A stretch of DNA of 64,000 nt from Micrococcus lacusdianchii (GTDB lineage: Bacteria > Actinomycetota > Actinomycetes > Actinomycetales > Micrococcaceae). Within the stretch, counting starts at the first letter, position 1, and each line of letters starts with the position of its first letter. The notes under the pieces are model-generated. The model was not told where the DNA came from. It saw nothing but the letters and a program-made list of their open reading frames with translations, and made no database searches. The stretch lies in contig NZ_JAKNUW010000005.1 in the NCBI RefSeq assembly GCF_023155805.1, forward strand, positions 62,001 to 126,000, in the 5' to 3' direction. The position numbers and the translations under genes are program-made. Positions 43,144 to 51,989 of this stretch are shown piece by piece.

Positions 43144-44505
43144 TCAGCCCCCGAGCAGCGGGCTGAGCGCCTTGATCAGCTCGTTGACGCCGATCGCCAC
43201 GAAGACCGCGGCCGTCAGACCCAGCAGCACGTTGCGGACCGGACCGTTGCGGAACGTCGCGGGCACGTTCCGCGCGTTGTTGAGGAACAGCAGCGTGACG
43301 GCCAGGAACGGCATGAACAGGGCGCCGAGCGTGCCGTAGAGCAGGATCAGGAAGATCGGCTTGCCCAGCAGGAGCAGGACCATGGGCGGGAAGGTCAGCC
43401 ACAGCAGGAAGAAGCGGGCGGGCGTCGAGGACAGCGACGGCGCGTCGTCCTGGTCCAGCTCCTCAGCGGGGCGGCGGAAGTTCGTCCAGAAGTCCGCGAA
43501 CATGAGGGACACACCGTGCCACACGCCCAGCAGGGAGGAGAAGGACGCGGCGAAGAAGCCCACCAGGAACACGGTGGCCCACACCTCGCCGTAGCGGTCC
43601 GCCAGGACGGTGCCGACGTCCAGCAGGCCCTTGTCCCCCGAGGAGATCGCGATGCCCGCGGAGTTCAGCAGCTCCACGCCCATGATCATGGTGGCGATCA
43701 CGAAGACGCCCGTCAGGACGTAGGAGACCGTGTTGTCGAAGCGCATGACGCGCATGTACTTCGGGGTGTTCCAGCCCTTCTCCCGCAGCCAGTAGCCGTA
43801 CGCGCCCAGGGTGATGGTGCCGCCCACGCCGCCGGCCAGGCCCAGCACGTAGAACATCACGTCCGGGTCCCCGGACGGGATGCGCGGCACCAGGCCGCCG
43901 AGGATCTCGCCGAGGTTCGGCAGGGTGAGCGTCGCGGAGAGCAGCACCGTCACGAACATGACGCCGATCAGCACCATCATGAGCTTCTCGATCAGCCCGT
44001 AGCGGTCCAGCCACACCAGGGCCAGGCCGGCCACGCCGGCGGCCACCGCGAAGATCGTCGGGTCCACGCCCGGGAACAGCGCGGCCAGCGGCAGGGCGGT
44101 GGAGGACATGGCGGTGGCGCCGTACACGAAGCCCCAGATGAGGATGTACGGGCCGAAGTACCAGGAGGTCCAGGAGCCGAGCGAGCGCCAGCCCTGGAAG
44201 ATGGTCCGGCCGGTGGACAGGTAGTAGCGGCCGGTGCCCTCGACCAGCACGATCTTGAAGACCACGCCGAGCACCACGGCCCACAGCAGCATGTAGCCGT
44301 AGCGGGAGCCGGCGGTGAGGGTGGCCACGAGGTCCGCCGCGCCCACGCCGGTGGCGGCGGCCACGATGCCCGGGCCGAGCGAGTTCCAGCGGGGCTTGAC
44401 GGGGGTCTCATCGATCTCCGCCTGCGTGAAGCCGACGATCTCGGGGTTGTGGACGGGGTGATGCCGGTCCACCGGGCCGTGGCCCGCGGCGGTGCTGTGC
44501 GACAT
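43144..44505 (-). CDS. Nramp-family transporter without the canonical metal motifs
   Basis: This 453-residue protein has about 11 membrane helices with Nramp topology and homologous framework: GPGIVAAATG near 44-53, AGSRYGYMLLWAVVLG and helix 6 GGVGGTITLGAYGYWLREKG (about 225-243). Canonical Nramp carries DPGN in helix 1 and MPH in helix 6 to hold Mn2+/Fe2+. Here the aligned positions read GAAD (55-58) and no MPH is present. It may carry another ion or substrate, as in Nramp-related magnesium transporters; that is inference. ATG 44505 has AGGAG upstream. Confidence 0.85.
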   Translation of the reverse strand: MSHSTAAGHGPVDRHHPVHNPEIVGFTQAEIDETPVKPRWNSLGPGIVAAATGVGAADLVATLTAGSRYGYMLLWAVVLGVVFKIVLVEGTGRYYLSTGRTIFQGWRSLGSWTSWYFGPYILIWGFVYGATAMSSTALPLAALFPGVDPTIFAVAAGVAGLALVWLDRYGLIEKLMMVLIGVMFVTVLLSATLTLPNLGEILGGLVPRIPSGDPDVMFYVLGLAGGVGGTITLGAYGYWLREKGWNTPKYMRVMRFDNTVSYVLTGVFVIATMIMGVELLNSAGIAISSGDKGLLDVGTVLADRYGEVWATVFLVGFFAASFSSLLGVWHGVSLMFADFWTNFRRPAEELDQDDAPSLSSTPARFFLLWLTFPPMVLLLLGKPIFLILLYGTLGALFMPFLAVTLLFLNNARNVPATFRNGPVRNVLLGLTAAVFVAIGVNELIKALSPLLGG

Positions 44506-44758
44506 GGGGCTCCTCGCGCGGTGCGGCGCACCCGGAGCCGGCGGGCAGCCCCGGCCGGTGTGCGTGATGCATCTCACCGTAGGGCATGGGACGCCGCCCG
44601 AGTGCGCGTGTCCGCACGACGACGACGTCCCCGTCGCGGCCTCTGAGGCGCCCCTCGGGCCTGGGGCCCGCGGGGGGACGGTCGATACTGTGACCGGGGG
44701 TGCCCCGCCGGGTCCGTCCCCGCCCACACCGCACCGCCGTCGTACGCGAAAGGCCGTC

Positions 44759-46828
44759 ATGCCACAGGGGATCTTCGTCACCACCACCACGCCGGGCGCA
44801 GGCAAGTCGCTCGTGAGCCTCGGCCTGGCCGACTCGCTGTACAAGCGCTCCGGCTCGGTGGGCTACTTCCGCCCCGTGGTGCCCGGGGACGACGTGGAGA
44901 AGGACCCGATGGTGCTGCTCATGCGCGAGCAGTTCGGCCTCACCGCCGAGCAGGCGCGCGGCGGCCTCACCGCGGCCCAGGCCCGTTCCCTCATGGCCGA
45001 GGGCCGCGGGGACGAGGTGCAGGAACGCTGCGTGGAGGTCTTCGACGCGATGGCGGCGGCGGCCGGCGTCGTGGTGGTGGAGGGCACGGACCTGACCGGC
45101 GCCGACCCCGCCGCGGACCTCGAGCTCAACGCCCAGCTGGCGCTGAACCTCAGCACCCCCGTGCTGGCCGTGGTCTCCGGGGCCGGCCTGGACCCGCGGC
45201 GGGCCGCCGACGCCGTGGACCTCACCCGCCACGCCCTCGACGAGTCCGGCGTGGACCTGCTTGCCGTCCTCGTGAACCGGGCGGACGCGGACCGGGTGGA
45301 CGAGATCCGCGACGCCATCCGGCCGGGCCGGCACCGCCGTCCGGTCTACGTGCTCCCGGAGCTGCCGGAGCTCGCACTGCCCTCGGTGGCCGAGGTCGCG
45401 GACGCGCTCGGGCTCGACCAGGTGGCCGGCCGCGAGACCCTCGACCGCGACGTCGCCGAGGTGAAGGTGGTCTCCATGGACGGCGGCAACTTCCTGGAGA
45501 TCCTGCGTGAGGGCGCCCTCGTGATCGTGTCCGGCGACCGCTCGGACGCGATCCTCGCGACGGTGGCCTCATCGCTGACCCCGGACTTCCCCACGCCCTC
45601 GGCCATGGTGCTGACGAACGGGATCCTGCCGAATGCCCAGGTGCAGCGCCTCTACCTGGACGCCTCGTTCCCCGTGTTCGTGACCCACGACGACACGTTC
45701 AACACGGGGGCGAAGGTGTCCCGGGTCCGCGCCGAGCTCTCGAGCGCCCAGCCGCGCAAGACCGCCGCCGCCCTGGGCGCCTGGCACCAGCGCGTGGACG
45801 GGGACGAGCTGCTGGCGCGCATCGACCTGCCGCGCAGCTCCACCGTCACCCCGCTGCGCTTCCTCCACGACCTGATCGAGCGCGCCCGCACGGACCGGAG
45901 GACCGTGGTGCTGCCCGAGGGCGAGGACGCCCGCGTGCTGCGGGCCGCCGAGATCCTGCAGCGCCGGGACGTGTGCGACCTCGTGGTGCTCGGCGTCGAG
46001 GCCGAGGTGAAGGAGCTGGCCTCGCGCGAGGGCATCGACCTGACCGGCCTGACCCTCGTGGACCCGGCCACCGCACCGGACCGCGACCGCTACGCCGAGG
46101 AGTACGCCCGGCTGCGCGCCCACAAGGGCGTGGACGTGGAGCGGGCCCGCGAGGTCATGCTCGAGGGCGCCTACTACGGGACCATGATGGTCCACCTGGG
46201 CGACGCCGACGGCATGGTCTCCGGGGCCGCGCACACCACGGCCAACACCATCCGGCCGGCGCTCGAGTTCGTGAAGACCAAGCCGGGCGTCTCGATCGTC
46301 TCCTCCGTGTTCTTCATGCTCCTCCCGGACCGGGCGCTGGTCTACGGCGACTGCGCCGTGAACCCGGACCCGGACGCGGAGCAGCTCGCCGACATCGCGG
46401 CGGCCTCCGCGGAGACCGCCGCCCAGTTCGGGGTGGACCCGCGCATCGCGATGCTCTCCTACTCCACCGGCGCCTCCGGCTCAGGAGACGCCGTGGACAA
46501 GGTCCGCCGCGCCACCGAGCTCGTGAAGGACCGTCATCCGGAGCTGAAGGTGGAGGGTCCGCTGCAGTACGACGCAGCCGTGAACGCCTCCGTGGCCGCC
46601 TCGAAGATGCCCGACTCCGAGGTGGCCGGCCAGGCCACGGTGTTCGTGTTCCCGGACCTGAACACGGGCAACAACACGTACAAGGCGGTCCAGCAGTCCT
46701 CGGGCGCGGTCGCCGTCGGGCCGGTGCTGCAGGGCCTGAACAAGCCCGTCAACGACCTCTCCCGCGGCACCACGGTGGAGGACATCGTCAACACGGTGGC
46801 CATCACCGTCATCCAGGCCCAGGGCTGA
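44759..46828 (+). CDS. pta: Phosphate acetyltransferase, long form
   Basis: Pta interconverts acetyl-CoA and acetyl phosphate. At 689 residues it is the long three-part form: an N-terminal P-loop domain (TTTTPGAGKS, about 8-17), a central DRTGG-like domain (ILREGALVIVSGDRSDAI) and the C-terminal catalytic domain (TVVLPEGEDARVLRAAEIL, GDCAVNPDPDAEQLADIA, LSYSTGASGSG). The start ATG 44759 has AAAGG 5 nt upstream. It is directly followed by ackA, so acetyl phosphate made here is turned into acetate and ATP. Confidence 0.95.
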   Translation: MPQGIFVTTTTPGAGKSLVSLGLADSLYKRSGSVGYFRPVVPGDDVEKDPMVLLMREQFGLTAEQARGGLTAAQARSLMAEGRGDEVQERCVEVFDAMAAAAGVVVVEGTDLTGADPAADLELNAQLALNLSTPVLAVVSGAGLDPRRAADAVDLTRHALDESGVDLLAVLVNRADADRVDEIRDAIRPGRHRRPVYVLPELPELALPSVAEVADALGLDQVAGRETLDRDVAEVKVVSMDGGNFLEILREGALVIVSGDRSDAILATVASSLTPDFPTPSAMVLTNGILPNAQVQRLYLDASFPVFVTHDDTFNTGAKVSRVRAELSSAQPRKTAAALGAWHQRVDGDELLARIDLPRSSTVTPLRFLHDLIERARTDRRTVVLPEGEDARVLRAAEILQRRDVCDLVVLGVEAEVKELASREGIDLTGLTLVDPATAPDRDRYAEEYARLRAHKGVDVERAREVMLEGAYYGTMMVHLGDADGMVSGAAHTTANTIRPALEFVKTKPGVSIVSSVFFMLLPDRALVYGDCAVNPDPDAEQLADIAAASAETAAQFGVDPRIAMLSYSTGASGSGDAVDKVRRATELVKDRHPELKVEGPLQYDAAVNASVAASKMPDSEVAGQATVFVFPDLNTGNNTYKAVQQSSGAVAVGPVLQGLNKPVNDLSRGTTVEDIVNTVAITVIQAQG

Positions 46829-46839
46829 AAGGAATCCCC

Positions 46840-48093
46840 ATGACCGACCCGATGAACCCCTCCCCCGCCACCGCCGCCCTGCCCACCGTGTCCGCCCGGG
46901 AGCTGGACCAGGAGACCCTGCTGGTGCTCGTGGTGAACTCCGGCTCCTCCTCCCTGAAGTACCAGGTACGGGAGATCACGCCGGACGGGGAGGACACCGC
47001 GGACCCGGTGGTGACGAAGGGCCTCGTGGAGCGGATCGGGGTGGCCGGCTCGGACGTCCCGGACCACGCCGCGGCGCTCGAGCGGGTGGAGCGGCAGATC
47101 GCGGAGGTGGTCGGGGATCGCCGCCTGGCCGCCGCCGGCCACCGCGTGGTGCACGGCGGCGAGCGGTTCCACGCGCCGGCGCTGGTGACCAACGAGGTCA
47201 TCCGCGCGATCGAGCGGCTCGCCCCCCTGGCGCCGTTGCACAACCCCGCCGCCGCCCAGGGCCTGCGCGCGGTGGCCCAGCGCTGGCCGGAGCTGCCGCA
47301 GGTGGTGGTGTTCGACACCTCCTTCCACCAGACGATGCCGCGTGAGGCCTGGCAGTACGCCCTGCCGGACGAGCTCTACACGGAGCACGGCATCCGCCGG
47401 TACGGGTTCCACGGCACCAGCCACGACCTGGTCACCGGCCTCGCCGCGCGCCACCTGGGGATGGATCGCGGCGAGTTCGACGGCGTGGTCCTGCACCTGG
47501 GCAACGGCGCCTCCGCCACGGCCATCCGGGGCGGGCGGTCCGTGGACACCTCCATGGGCTACACCCCGCTGGCCGGCCTCGTGATGGGGACCCGTTCCGG
47601 CGACCTGGACCCCTCCGTGGTGACCCACCTGATCACCGCCCACGGCATGTCCGCCGAGCAGGTGGACACGATGCTGAACAAGGAGTCCGGCCTGCTGGGG
47701 CTGTCCGGCCATGCGGACATGCGCCAGGTCCTCGAGGCCGCGGAGGCGGGCCACCGCGCGTCGCGCGATGCCCTGAAGATCGCGTCCTACCGCCTGGCGA
47801 AGTACGTCGGCGCGTACCACGTGGCCGTCGGCGGGGCGAAGGCGATCGTGTTCACCGCGGGCATCGGCGAGAACTCCGCGCCGTTCCGCGCCCGCGTGCT
47901 CGACCGGCTCGAGGCCCTGGGCGTGCGGTACGACCACGCCCGGAACATGGCGCGCGGCGACGACCCGCGGACCATCTCCGCGGACGACTCCGCGATCCCG
48001 GTGCTCGTGGTCCCCACGGACGAGGAGATGGCGATCGCCCATCTCACCCACACCGTGGTGGAGCGCGAGGAGGCCTGGCCGCTGCAGGGCTGA
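46840..48093 (+). CDS. ackA: Acetate kinase
   Basis: AckA makes acetate and ATP from acetyl phosphate, and works in reverse for acetate uptake. The 417 residues include VVNSGSSSLKYQV, GHRVVHGGE, FHGTSHDLV, LHLGNGASATAIRGGRSVDTSMGYTPLAGL and FTAGIGENS. An N-terminal extension of about 26 residues precedes the usual start. It is 12 bp after pta, with GAAAGGA upstream of ATG 46840, forming a two-gene operon. Confidence 0.96.
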   Translation: MTDPMNPSPATAALPTVSARELDQETLLVLVVNSGSSSLKYQVREITPDGEDTADPVVTKGLVERIGVAGSDVPDHAAALERVERQIAEVVGDRRLAAAGHRVVHGGERFHAPALVTNEVIRAIERLAPLAPLHNPAAAQGLRAVAQRWPELPQVVVFDTSFHQTMPREAWQYALPDELYTEHGIRRYGFHGTSHDLVTGLAARHLGMDRGEFDGVVLHLGNGASATAIRGGRSVDTSMGYTPLAGLVMGTRSGDLDPSVVTHLITAHGMSAEQVDTMLNKESGLLGLSGHADMRQVLEAAEAGHRASRDALKIASYRLAKYVGAYHVAVGGAKAIVFTAGIGENSAPFRARVLDRLEALGVRYDHARNMARGDDPRTISADDSAIPVLVVPTDEEMAIAHLTHTVVEREEAWPLQG

Positions 48094-48148
48094 GGCCGGC
48101 GTCGTCAGGGGTCGGGGCGAGGGCGGGCCCCGCCCCCCAGCGTCCCGC

Positions 48149-49861
48149 TCAGACGTGCTCGCCGTCGCCCTCCACCCGGATGTCCAGCTCGTTGCCGGGG
48201 ATCGAGGCGAGCAGGCGGCGCGTGTACGGGTGGCGCGGGTTGGTGAAGATCTCCTCCGAGCTCGCGGCCTCCACCACCTCGCCGTCCTTCATGACGCACA
48301 CGTAGTCCGAGATCAGGCGCACGACGGCGAGGTCGTGCGAGATGAACAGGTAGCTCAGCCCCAGGCGGTCCTGCAGGTCCTTGAGCAGGTCGAGGATCTG
48401 CGCCTGGACGAGCACGTCGAGGGCGGAGACCGGCTCGTCGCACACGATCAGGTCCGGCTCGAGCGCCAGCGCGCGGGCGATCGCCACGCGCTGACGCTGG
48501 CCGCCGGAGAGCTCGGACGGGTACCGCCGGTGGAAGTGCGCGGGCAGGGCCACCTGCTCCATGAGCTCGAGGGCCCGCTTGCGCCGCTCCGTCGCGTTGC
48601 CGCGACGGTAGGCCTGCAGCGGCTCCTCGATGATCCGTCCCACCGTGAAGGAGGGGTTGAGCGAGGAGAACGGGTCCTGGAACACCGCCTGCACCCGCTG
48701 GCGGAAGTCCTTCAGGTCCGCGCCCCTCATGCCGAGCACGTCCTTGCCGTCGAAGGTGATCTCCCCCGACGTGGGCTCGATCAGCTTCAGCAGCATGCGG
48801 GCCGTGGTGGTCTTGCCGGAGCCGGACTCGCCCACCACGGACACCGTGGCCCCGCGCGGGATCTTCAACGAGACGTCCTTGGCGGCCGTGAAGTCCTCGC
48901 GCCCGCGGACGGGGTAGACCTTGGTCAGGTCCCGGATCTCCACGAGCGGGGTGAGGTCCTTCTTCCGCAGCGCCACGGTGCTCAGGGACGCCGTGTCGTC
49001 CTCCGCCAGGGCGGCCGGGGCCGGGTCGAACGCCTCGGGCAGCAGGCGGGCGGCGGCCACGGACGGCGCCGCCGCCACGAGGGAGCGGGTGTACGAGTGC
49101 TGCGGGTCCTCGAGGATGGCCCGCGCGTCGCCGGCCTCCACCACGCGGCCGCGGTGCATCACCACCAGCTGCTGGGCGCGCTCGGCGGCGAGGCCGAGGT
49201 CGTGGGTGATCAGCAGGACGGAGGAGCCGAGCTCGCGGGTCATCTCGTCGATCTGGTCCAGGATCACCTGCTGCACGGTCACGTCCAGCGCCGAGGTGGG
49301 CTCGTCCGCGATCAGCAGCTGCGGGCGGCAGGCGAGGCCGATCGCGATCAGCACGCGCTGGCGCAGGCCGCCCGAGAGCTCGTGCGGGTACTGCCTCGCC
49401 CGGCGCTCCGCCTCCGGGATGCCGGCGCGCTCCATCACCTCCACCACCTGGTCCTTCACGGTGGCCTTCGTGGCCAGGCCGTGCGTCAGGAGGGTCTCCC
49501 CGATCTGCTGTCCCACCCGGGTGACGGGGTTGAGGTTGGACATGGGATCCTGCGGCACCAGGCCGATCCGCCGGCCGCGGATGTGGCGCATCTTCGCGTC
49601 CGGCAGGCCCACGAGCTCCTGGCCGTCGAACCGGATGGAGCCGCCGGTCACCCGGCCGTTGCCGGGCAGCAGGCCGATCGCGGCCATCGCGGTGGTGGAC
49701 TTGCCCGAGCCGGACTCGCCCACGATCGCCAGGGTCCCCCCGGCCGGCAGGCTCAGGGATGCCCCTTCGACGGCTGTCACGGTGCCCTGCTGCGTGGCGA
49801 ACTCCACGTCCAGGTCGCGGATCTCGAGCAGGGGGGCCGCGTCGTTGTGATGGGTGTCCAT
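48149..49861 (-). CDS. Dual ATPase of a peptide ABC transporter (DppD-DppF fusion)
   Basis: One 570-residue protein holds two ABC ATPase domains. The first has Walker A GESGSGKST (48-56), signature LSGGLRQR and DEPTSALD; the second has GESGSGKTTT, QDPFSSLNPSF, LSGGQRQR and DEPVSALD. Each ends with the Opp/Dpp-type oligopeptide C-terminal extension. It energises the two permeases encoded upstream. It starts one base after the permease stop and is the last gene of the operon. Confidence 0.94.
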   Translation of the reverse strand: MDTHHNDAAPLLEIRDLDVEFATQQGTVTAVEGASLSLPAGGTLAIVGESGSGKSTTAMAAIGLLPGNGRVTGGSIRFDGQELVGLPDAKMRHIRGRRIGLVPQDPMSNLNPVTRVGQQIGETLLTHGLATKATVKDQVVEVMERAGIPEAERRARQYPHELSGGLRQRVLIAIGLACRPQLLIADEPTSALDVTVQQVILDQIDEMTRELGSSVLLITHDLGLAAERAQQLVVMHRGRVVEAGDARAILEDPQHSYTRSLVAAAPSVAAARLLPEAFDPAPAALAEDDTASLSTVALRKKDLTPLVEIRDLTKVYPVRGREDFTAAKDVSLKIPRGATVSVVGESGSGKTTTARMLLKLIEPTSGEITFDGKDVLGMRGADLKDFRQRVQAVFQDPFSSLNPSFTVGRIIEEPLQAYRRGNATERRKRALELMEQVALPAHFHRRYPSELSGGQRQRVAIARALALEPDLIVCDEPVSALDVLVQAQILDLLKDLQDRLGLSYLFISHDLAVVRLISDYVCVMKDGEVVEAASSEEIFTNPRHPYTRRLLASIPGNELDIRVEGDGEHV

Positions 49862-49862
49862 G

Positions 49863-50846
49863 TCAGCGCCTCCGGGACGTGGGGTCGAGGGCCTCGCGCA
49901 GGGACTCGCCGAGCAGTGTGAAGCCCAGGGCGGTGATCGCGATGCACAGGCCTGGCAGGAACGCGAGCCACGGGTTGATGCCGAGCTCCGCCTGCGCGTA
50001 GGTCAGCATGCGGCCCCACTCGGCGGTCTCGGGGCGGCCGCCTCCGAGGCCCAGGAAGGACAGGGCGGCGGCGTCGATCACGGCGGTGGCCAGCGTGAGG
50101 GTGGCCTGCACGATCACGGGGCCCATGGAGTTGGGCAGCACGTGGGACATGGTGATGGTCCGCCGGGACAGTCCCAGGGTCTGCGCCGCGAGCACGTAGT
50201 CCGAGCCGCGCTGGCTCAGCATCGACGAGCGCAGCAGGCGCGCGAAGATCGGGATCTGCGCCACGCCGATCGCGATCATCACGGCGAACGGGGTCTGGCC
50301 CAGGATCGCGGCGATGGACACGGCCAGCAGCAGGTGCGGCACGGACAGCAGGATGTCCACCACGCGCATGACGACGGCGTCCACCCACCCTCCGAACATG
50401 CCCGCCAGCAGGCCCAGGAGCATGCCGCCGGCCAGGCCGAAGGCCGTGGAGACCACGCCGATCAGCAGGGACGCCTGCGCGCCCCAGATCAGCTTGGACA
50501 GCACGTCGCCGCCGAAGCGGTCCAGACCGAGGGGGAACCCGGCCAGTTCGCCGGGGCCCGGGACGTCCGTGGGGCGGATCTCGCGCATGCCCGGCGTCGC
50601 GGTGCCCGCATAGGGGGCCAGCACCGGGGCCAGGACGGCCACCAGCAGGAACAGGGCCACGATCGCCGCGCCGACGATGGCCGCGGGGTTGCGGCGCAGG
50701 CGCTGGAAGGCCGCGCCCCACACGGAGGTGCCGCGCGCGTCCGCGCCGGGCTCCGTGGTGGCCTGGGTGCCGCCCGGGGCGACGGCCTCGTCCACGGTCT
50801 CCTCGGCGGGACCGCCGCCCGGGGAGGGGGGAATGACCATGCTCAT
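49863..50846 (-). CDS. Peptide ABC transporter permease (DppC/OppC type)
   Basis: This 327-residue inner membrane protein has five to six helices and the EAA loop AAQTLGLSRRTITMSHVLPNSMGPVIV. A signature FPLGLDRFGGDVLSKLIWGAQASLLIGV marks the DppC type. Its N-terminal about 40 residues are Pro/Gly/Glu-rich and cytoplasmic. ATG 50846 overlaps the previous stop (ATGA). It pairs with the DppB-type permease to form the transmembrane channel. Confidence 0.93.
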   Translation of the reverse strand: MSMVIPPSPGGGPAEETVDEAVAPGGTQATTEPGADARGTSVWGAAFQRLRRNPAAIVGAAIVALFLLVAVLAPVLAPYAGTATPGMREIRPTDVPGPGELAGFPLGLDRFGGDVLSKLIWGAQASLLIGVVSTAFGLAGGMLLGLLAGMFGGWVDAVVMRVVDILLSVPHLLLAVSIAAILGQTPFAVMIAIGVAQIPIFARLLRSSMLSQRGSDYVLAAQTLGLSRRTITMSHVLPNSMGPVIVQATLTLATAVIDAAALSFLGLGGGRPETAEWGRMLTYAQAELGINPWLAFLPGLCIAITALGFTLLGESLREALDPTSRRR

Positions 50847-51847
50847 GAGACACGCACCCTGGGGTCGATGAGGCCGTAGGAGATGTCCACGACCAGGTTG
50901 ATCAGCGAGTAGAGGAGGGCGATGAAGATGATGAAGCCCTGCAGCACCGGGAAGTCCAGCTGGAAGATCGCCTGGCTCAGGAATCGCCCGATCCCGTTGA
51001 ACGCGAACACCGTCTCGGTGAGCACCGCACCGGAGATCAGCAGGCCCAGCTGCAGGCCCAGCGTGGTGGTCACCGGCAGCATCGCGTTGCGCAGGATGAA
51101 CCGGTTGCGGATCAGGCCCGGGGCCAGGCCCTTGGCGCGCGCGGTGCGCACGAAGTCCGCGTTCTGCACGTCCAGCACGGAGGCGCGGGTGATGCGCGCG
51201 ATGATCGCCAGCGGGATGGTGCCCAGCGCGATGCCCGGCAGCACCAGGTGCAGGATCGCGTCCCACGCGGCGTCGTACTCGCCCGTGATCAGTCCGTCCC
51301 ACACGTAGAAGTCGGTGTAGTGGGTGGCGTCGATGCGCGGATCCTGGCGGCCGTCCGTGGGCAGCCAGCCCAGCTTCACGGCGAACAACCACTTGAGCAG
51401 GAACGCCAGGAAGAACACCGGCACCACCACGCCCAGCAGGGACAGCACGACGGCGACGTCGTCCTGCCAGCGGCCCACGTGACGCGCCGCCCAGTAGCCC
51501 AGCGGGATGCCGATGGCCACCGCGAACACGATCGCGAACACGGACAGCTCCACGGTGGCCGGGAACCGCTGGGCGAACTCCTCCACCACGGGACGGTTGG
51601 TGACGATCGAGGTGCCGAAGTCGCCCTGCAGCAGCTTGCCCATGTAGGTGAAGTACTGCTCCACGAGCGGCTTGTCGAAGCCGTAGGCCGCGTTCACGCG
51701 GGCGACCGCCTCGGGCGTGGCGCGGTCGCCCAGGAGCGCGGTCGCGGGTCCGCCGGGCAGGCTGCGCACCCACGCGAACAGCAGGATGGACAGGCCGAAC
51801 AGCGTCGGGATCAGCAGCAGCAGGCGCCGGCCGATGAGTCTGAGCAC
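50843..51847 (-). CDS. Peptide ABC transporter permease (DppB/OppB type)
   Basis: This 334-residue permease starts with the OppB-like LRLIGRRLLLLIPTLFGLSILLFAWVRSLPGGPA and has the binding-protein-dependent signature VRTARAKGLAPGLIRNRFILRNAMLPV. Six helices are apparent. I chose GTG 51847 because GGAGGAG lies 7 nt upstream; an ATG nine codons earlier would start inside that site. It is separated from the binding-protein gene by two strong hairpins. Confidence 0.93.
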   Translation of the reverse strand: MLRLIGRRLLLLIPTLFGLSILLFAWVRSLPGGPATALLGDRATPEAVARVNAAYGFDKPLVEQYFTYMGKLLQGDFGTSIVTNRPVVEEFAQRFPATVELSVFAIVFAVAIGIPLGYWAARHVGRWQDDVAVVLSLLGVVVPVFFLAFLLKWLFAVKLGWLPTDGRQDPRIDATHYTDFYVWDGLITGEYDAAWDAILHLVLPGIALGTIPLAIIARITRASVLDVQNADFVRTARAKGLAPGLIRNRFILRNAMLPVTTTLGLQLGLLISGAVLTETVFAFNGIGRFLSQAIFQLDFPVLQGFIIFIALLYSLINLVVDISYGLIDPRVRVS

Positions 51848-51904
51848 AGGGGTCTCCTCCGGGCCGGGGCGCATGCCCGGCCGCTCGGTGGGGGGCGGTC
51901 ACGG

Positions 51905-51938
51905 CGACGACGACGCCGGGGCTCCGGCGTCGTCGTCG
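51905..51938 (-). terminator. Hairpin 2 in the binding-protein/permease spacer
   Basis: A perfect 15-bp stem (51905-51919 with 51924-51938) with a GGCT loop. It is of the ACGACG class and lies inside the operon, so it probably sets transcript ratio rather than ending it. Confidence 0.7.
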
Positions 51939-51954
51939 CGCGGGGAGGTCAGGG

Positions 51955-51984
51955 CCGCGGCGGGGGACGACGCCCCCGCCGCGG
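51955..51984 (-). terminator. Hairpin 1 after the binding-protein gene
   Basis: A 12-bp perfect stem (51955-51966 with 51973-51984) begins a few bases after the substrate-binding protein stop at 51990. With the next hairpin it could protect the binding-protein mRNA or reduce read-through. Confidence 0.65.
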
Positions 51985-51989
51985 GCGGC

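Noticed and set aside
44564-44577. GTGATGCATCTCAC, a possible MntR/DtxR-like site before the Nramp gene
   Set aside because: The arms pair imperfectly and the match to known metal-regulator boxes is poor; one copy only.
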